Assembly (NCBI GenBank): GCA_035571275.1
Contig: DATMKQ010000065.1
Coordinates: 1-64,000, forward strand
Direction of reading: 5' to 3'
DNA: 64,000 nt
Source: Trebonia sp035571275
Lineage (GTDB): Bacteria; Actinomycetota; Actinomycetes; Streptosporangiales; Streptosporangiaceae
The notes below the pieces were generated by a model that worked only from the letters and a program-made list of their open reading frames with translations, was not told where the DNA came from and did not search any database. Shown here in pieces: positions 61,302-64,000 of this stretch. Positions within the stretch are counted from its first letter, which is position 1; each line of letters starts with the position of its first letter. Both the position numbers and the translations under genes were made by a program.

Positions 61302-64000
61302 GTGTGGACGCTTGGCAACATCATCATCGGTGGCCTGATCACCGGGTCGATCTACGCGCTGCTGGCGGTGGGCTATTCGCTGGTGTTCAGCGTCAGCGGG
61401 GCGCTGAACCTGGCCCAGGGCGCGTTCGTGGCCTTGGGCGCGCTAGTGATGTACAGCTTCATGAACAGCGCCCACCTGCCTATCGTGGCGGCGTTCCTGG
61501 CATCGCTATGCGTGGTCGGAGCCGCCGTCGGGATCATCGAGTGGGTGGTCATCCGCCGGGCGGTCACCCGGATCTCGCACGCCAGCCTGCTGATGATGAT
61601 GGGCGGCCTGCTCACGGCGTTCGAAGGGGCTGCCTACCTCATCTGGGGGGCTAACCCGTTCGCCTTCAACCAGTTCAGCGGGGCACAGCCGGTGAACCTG
61701 GGCCAGCTGTCCATCCCCACCCAGGGGTTCTGGGTGATCGGGGCGATGCTGGCCTCGGTGGTGGCGTTGTCCTGGCTGCTGTCCCGGAGCCGCTGGGGCC
61801 GCGGCCTGCGGGCCACGTCGGAGAACATGACGGCCGCCCGGCTGATGGGCGTCCCGGTGGACCGGATGATCCTGCTGTCGTTCGTCGCGGCGGCGGTCCT
61901 CGGGGTGATCGGCGGGGCGGTCATCGCCCCGCTGACCTCCCTCGACTACACGAGCATGGCCAGCTATACCAACGAAGGGCTCATCGCGGTGAGCCTGGGC
62001 GGGCTCGGCTCCGTGTACGGCGCCCTGGCCGGCGGCCTCGTCCTCGGGGTGGTCGAGGCGGTTGTGTCGGGTTACGTGTCGTCGCTGTTCTCGACGGCCA
62101 TCAGCCTGATCGTCCTGATCGGCGTCATCTTCCTGCGCCCGCAGGGACTGCTGGGACGGGTACGAGGCGGCCGGATGGACGTCGCCGAACGGACCGCCGG
62201 CCGGATCTACGCTCCGCCGAAGCTGCCGCGCGGTTGGCTGCCGGGCGCGGGGGGCGCGCTGGCCGTCGTGATGCTGTTCTTCCCGCGGATCATCCCGGCC
62301 GGTGACATGCGGGCGGTGAACATCACCGGCTTGTTCTGCCTGACGATCGTGGGCCTGGACCTGCTGACCGGCGTCGCCGGCCAGGTGAGCCTGGGCCAGG
62401 CCGGGTTCATGGCGATCGGCGGGTACACGTCCGCGATCCTGGCCGTGCACTACAACGTTCCCACTCTCGTCGGGCTGATCGCGGGCGCGGCCGGCTCGGC
62501 GCTCGTGGCCGCGGTGCTCGGCGTGGTGTGCGGGCGGCTGCGCGGCATGTACCTCGCCATCGTCACGCTGGCGTTCGGGATCCTGGTCGAGGCGCTGGCC
62601 AACGGGCTGAACATCACCGGCGGGCCGTCGGGAATCGCCGGCATCCCGCCGTTCTCGGTCGGGGGTTTCAGCTTCGACACCGACACCCGGATGTTCTACC
62701 TGGTCTGGATCCTGGTCGCGGTCGCACTCGTGCTGAGCGCGAACCTCATCCGCAGCAACCGCGGCCGGATCCTGCGGGCCATGCACGGCGACCAGGTCGG
62801 CGCCAGGTCGCTCGGCCTGCACGTGACAAGGGCCAAGGTCGCCGTGTTCGTCATCAGCGCGTGCATCGCGTCGGTCGCGGGAAGCCTGTACGCCAGCTAC
62901 TTCCGTTACCTGTCGCCCGATCAGGTCGGCAGCGCGCAATCCCTGACGCTGATCACGATGCTCGCGATTGGCGGTATGGGAACGCTGTTCGGACCGCTCA
63001 TCGGCGTGGCCCTGCTTACCTACCTGCCGCTGGTCTCGCAGTCCATCGCCAACTACTCCATGCTGATCACCGGGGTCCTGCTCGTGCTGTTCCTGCGCTA
63101 CCTGCCGGCCGGCATCTGGGGCGCGGTGCTTGAAGGCGTCAGCCGCGCACGGACCGTCTGGCTCGGCCGGACCGGGCCGGTCGTGGCCGTGACCGCGGCC
63201 GCGAGCGCCAACGGCGCGGCGAATCCGGCACCCGCGACGGAGGCCAAGGCCAAGGCCAAGGCCAAGGCCATGGTGAACGCTGCGGCAAACGGCAAGGTAA
63301 CCGCCACGGTAAACGCGGCCGCCAACGGGCAGGGCGGTAGCCCGGCCCTGGAGGTGCGGGGCCTGTCTAAGTCGTTCGGGGGCGTGGCCGCGGTCCAGGA
63401 CGCCAGCTTCACCGTCCCTGAGGGGTCACTAACCGCCCTGATAGGTCCGAACGGCGCTGGCAAGTCGACGATGTTCAACTTGGTCACCAACCTCTATCAG
63501 CCGGACAAGGGCGAGGTGATCCTGCGGGGCCGCCCGATCACCGGGCTGCGGTCCGACCGGATCACGTCGCTGGGCCTGTTCCGCACCTTCCAGACGGCCC
63601 GGGTCTTTCCCCAGCTGACCGTGCTGGACAACGTCCTGGTCGGCGGGTACCGGCTGGGCCGCGCCGGCTACCTCGCCCAGTCGCTGCGGCTGCCGCGCTC
63701 CCGGCGCGAGGAACGGCGAATGGAGGCGCGCGCTCGCCGGCTGCTTGACGTGATGAGCCTGGCCGATCGCGCCGACCAGCGGGCCGCGGTGCTCCCGCTA
63801 GCCGCCCAGAAGTACCTGGAGCTGGCCAGGGCCCTGATGGCCCGGCCCAGCGTCGTGCTGTTCGACGAGCCCGCGGCCGGCATGAACGACGCCGAGACCG
63901 CCGAGCTGGGGATGATCCTGCGCGCCGTCAGGGACACTGGCCATACCGTCGTGGTCGTGGAGCACAATATGTCTCTGGTCATGGGCGTCTGCGACCAGGT
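61302..64000 (+). CDS. LivH-LivM-LivG fused ABC transporter, incomplete at the window end
   Basis: One uninterrupted frame from the GTG at 61302 (AGGAGG nine bases upstream) to the last base, at least 899 codons. Residues 1-290 are LivH (GGLITGSIYALLAVGYSLVF, VSLGGLGSVYGALAGG), about 300-610 LivM (GVAGQVSLGQAGFMAIGGYTS, LAIGGMGTLFGPLIG), then an Ala/Lys-rich linker with AKAKAKAK, then LivG from about 685 (Walker A GPNGAGKS, Walker B VVLFDEPAAGM, H-loop VVVEHNM). The signature segment reads LPLAAQKYLELARAL instead of LPYGxQ, so the conserved Gly is missing. I followed all codons and found no stop or frameshift. A LivF partner should lie beyond the window. Confidence 0.88.
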   Translation, partial: MWTLGNIIIGGLITGSIYALLAVGYSLVFSVSGALNLAQGAFVALGALVMYSFMNSAHLPIVAAFLASLCVVGAAVGIIEWVVIRRAVTRISHASLLMMMGGLLTAFEGAAYLIWGANPFAFNQFSGAQPVNLGQLSIPTQGFWVIGAMLASVVALSWLLSRSRWGRGLRATSENMTAARLMGVPVDRMILLSFVAAAVLGVIGGAVIAPLTSLDYTSMASYTNEGLIAVSLGGLGSVYGALAGGLVLGVVEAVVSGYVSSLFSTAISLIVLIGVIFLRPQGLLGRVRGGRMDVAERTAGRIYAPPKLPRGWLPGAGGALAVVMLFFPRIIPAGDMRAVNITGLFCLTIVGLDLLTGVAGQVSLGQAGFMAIGGYTSAILAVHYNVPTLVGLIAGAAGSALVAAVLGVVCGRLRGMYLAIVTLAFGILVEALANGLNITGGPSGIAGIPPFSVGGFSFDTDTRMFYLVWILVAVALVLSANLIRSNRGRILRAMHGDQVGARSLGLHVTRAKVAVFVISACIASVAGSLYASYFRYLSPDQVGSAQSLTLITMLAIGGMGTLFGPLIGVALLTYLPLVSQSIANYSMLITGVLLVLFLRYLPAGIWGAVLEGVSRARTVWLGRTGPVVAVTAAASANGAANPAPATEAKAKAKAKAMVNAAANGKVTATVNAAANGQGGSPALEVRGLSKSFGGVAAVQDASFTVPEGSLTALIGPNGAGKSTMFNLVTNLYQPDKGEVILRGRPITGLRSDRITSLGLFRTFQTARVFPQLTVLDNVLVGGYRLGRAGYLAQSLRLPRSRREERRMEARARRLLDVMSLADRADQRAAVLPLAAQKYLELARALMARPSVVLFDEPAAGMNDAETAELGMILRAVRDTGHTVVVVEHNMSLVMGVCDQ

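Noticed and set aside
61506..62939. 477-codon open frame antisense to the LivH-LivM part of the fusion
   Set aside because: Composition is rich in Arg, Gln, His and Asp without any domain; it is the expected antisense shadow of a GC-rich coding strand, and the plus strand has a complete transporter.

Overview
The window is GC-rich (about 70% by eye), dense with genes, and uses GTG starts and 4-nt ATGA overlaps freely. Together with the CebR/CelR-type operator palindromes, MoxR/DUF58/VWA genes, an actinobacterial-type second MurA and a Cys-less RpiB, this points to a filamentous actinomycete, perhaps from the Streptosporangiales. That placement is inference. I saw no rRNA, tRNA, CRISPR array, integrase or insertion sequence.

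Layout. 0-6.1 kb: the tail of a secreted sedolisin, a GT2 glycosyltransferase, a GNAT acetyltransferase, small membrane and lipoproteins, a methyltransferase pseudogene with two internal deletions, a MurA paralogue with Asp in the Cys115 position, and a luciferase-domain-like protein. 6.2-18.9 kb: a beta-1,4-galactan/arabinogalactan utilisation locus. It has two different GH53 galactanases, a sugar ABC transporter (SBP and two permeases), a LacI repressor and a GH42 beta-galactosidase, tied together by five copies of a 14-bp palindrome. A stand-alone condensation-domain protein sits inside it. 19-26.4 kb: an MFS exporter, a penicillin-acylase-family Ntn hydrolase, a VOC protein, a threonine-dehydratase-like PLP enzyme and a copper amine oxidase. 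26.5-31.3 kb: a trypsin-like protease, MoxR, DUF58 and two VWA proteins in one tight operon. 31.3-37.6 kb: a phosphopantetheinyl transferase, a TetR regulator and a conventional five-gene branched-chain-amino-acid-type (Liv) ABC operon. 37.6-38.4 kb: a gene-poor gap with a 50-bp palindrome. 38.4-42.7 kb: enoyl-CoA hydratase, SDR, and a gluconate-2-dehydrogenase-subunit-3/GMC oxidoreductase pair.

42.7-64 kb: a catabolic island that looks like one regulon under a FadR-type GntR repressor. It has ferredoxin reductase, ferredoxin, a double cupin, a methyltransferase, a phthalate-dioxygenase-like Rieske oxygenase, an unrecognised 167-aa protein, a PanB-like enzyme, a Cys-nucleophile alpha/beta hydrolase, RpiB, two 4,5-dihydroxyphthalate-decarboxylase-like proteins, a zinc alcohol dehydrogenase, a second double cupin, an orphan EutA-type reactivase, a class II aldolase/decarboxylase and a second Liv-type importer. 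GGT(C/A)TAAC-type dyads lie in most of its promoter gaps. The importer is unusual: LivH, LivM and LivG are fused in one reading frame that runs off the end of the window.

The strongest candidate for something undescribed is this island. It has ring-attack and decarboxylation enzymes for an aromatic acid or related compound, plus a reactivating factor with no EutBC target in sight, PanB-like C1 chemistry and a fused importer. Substrate and pathway cannot be settled from sequence alone.
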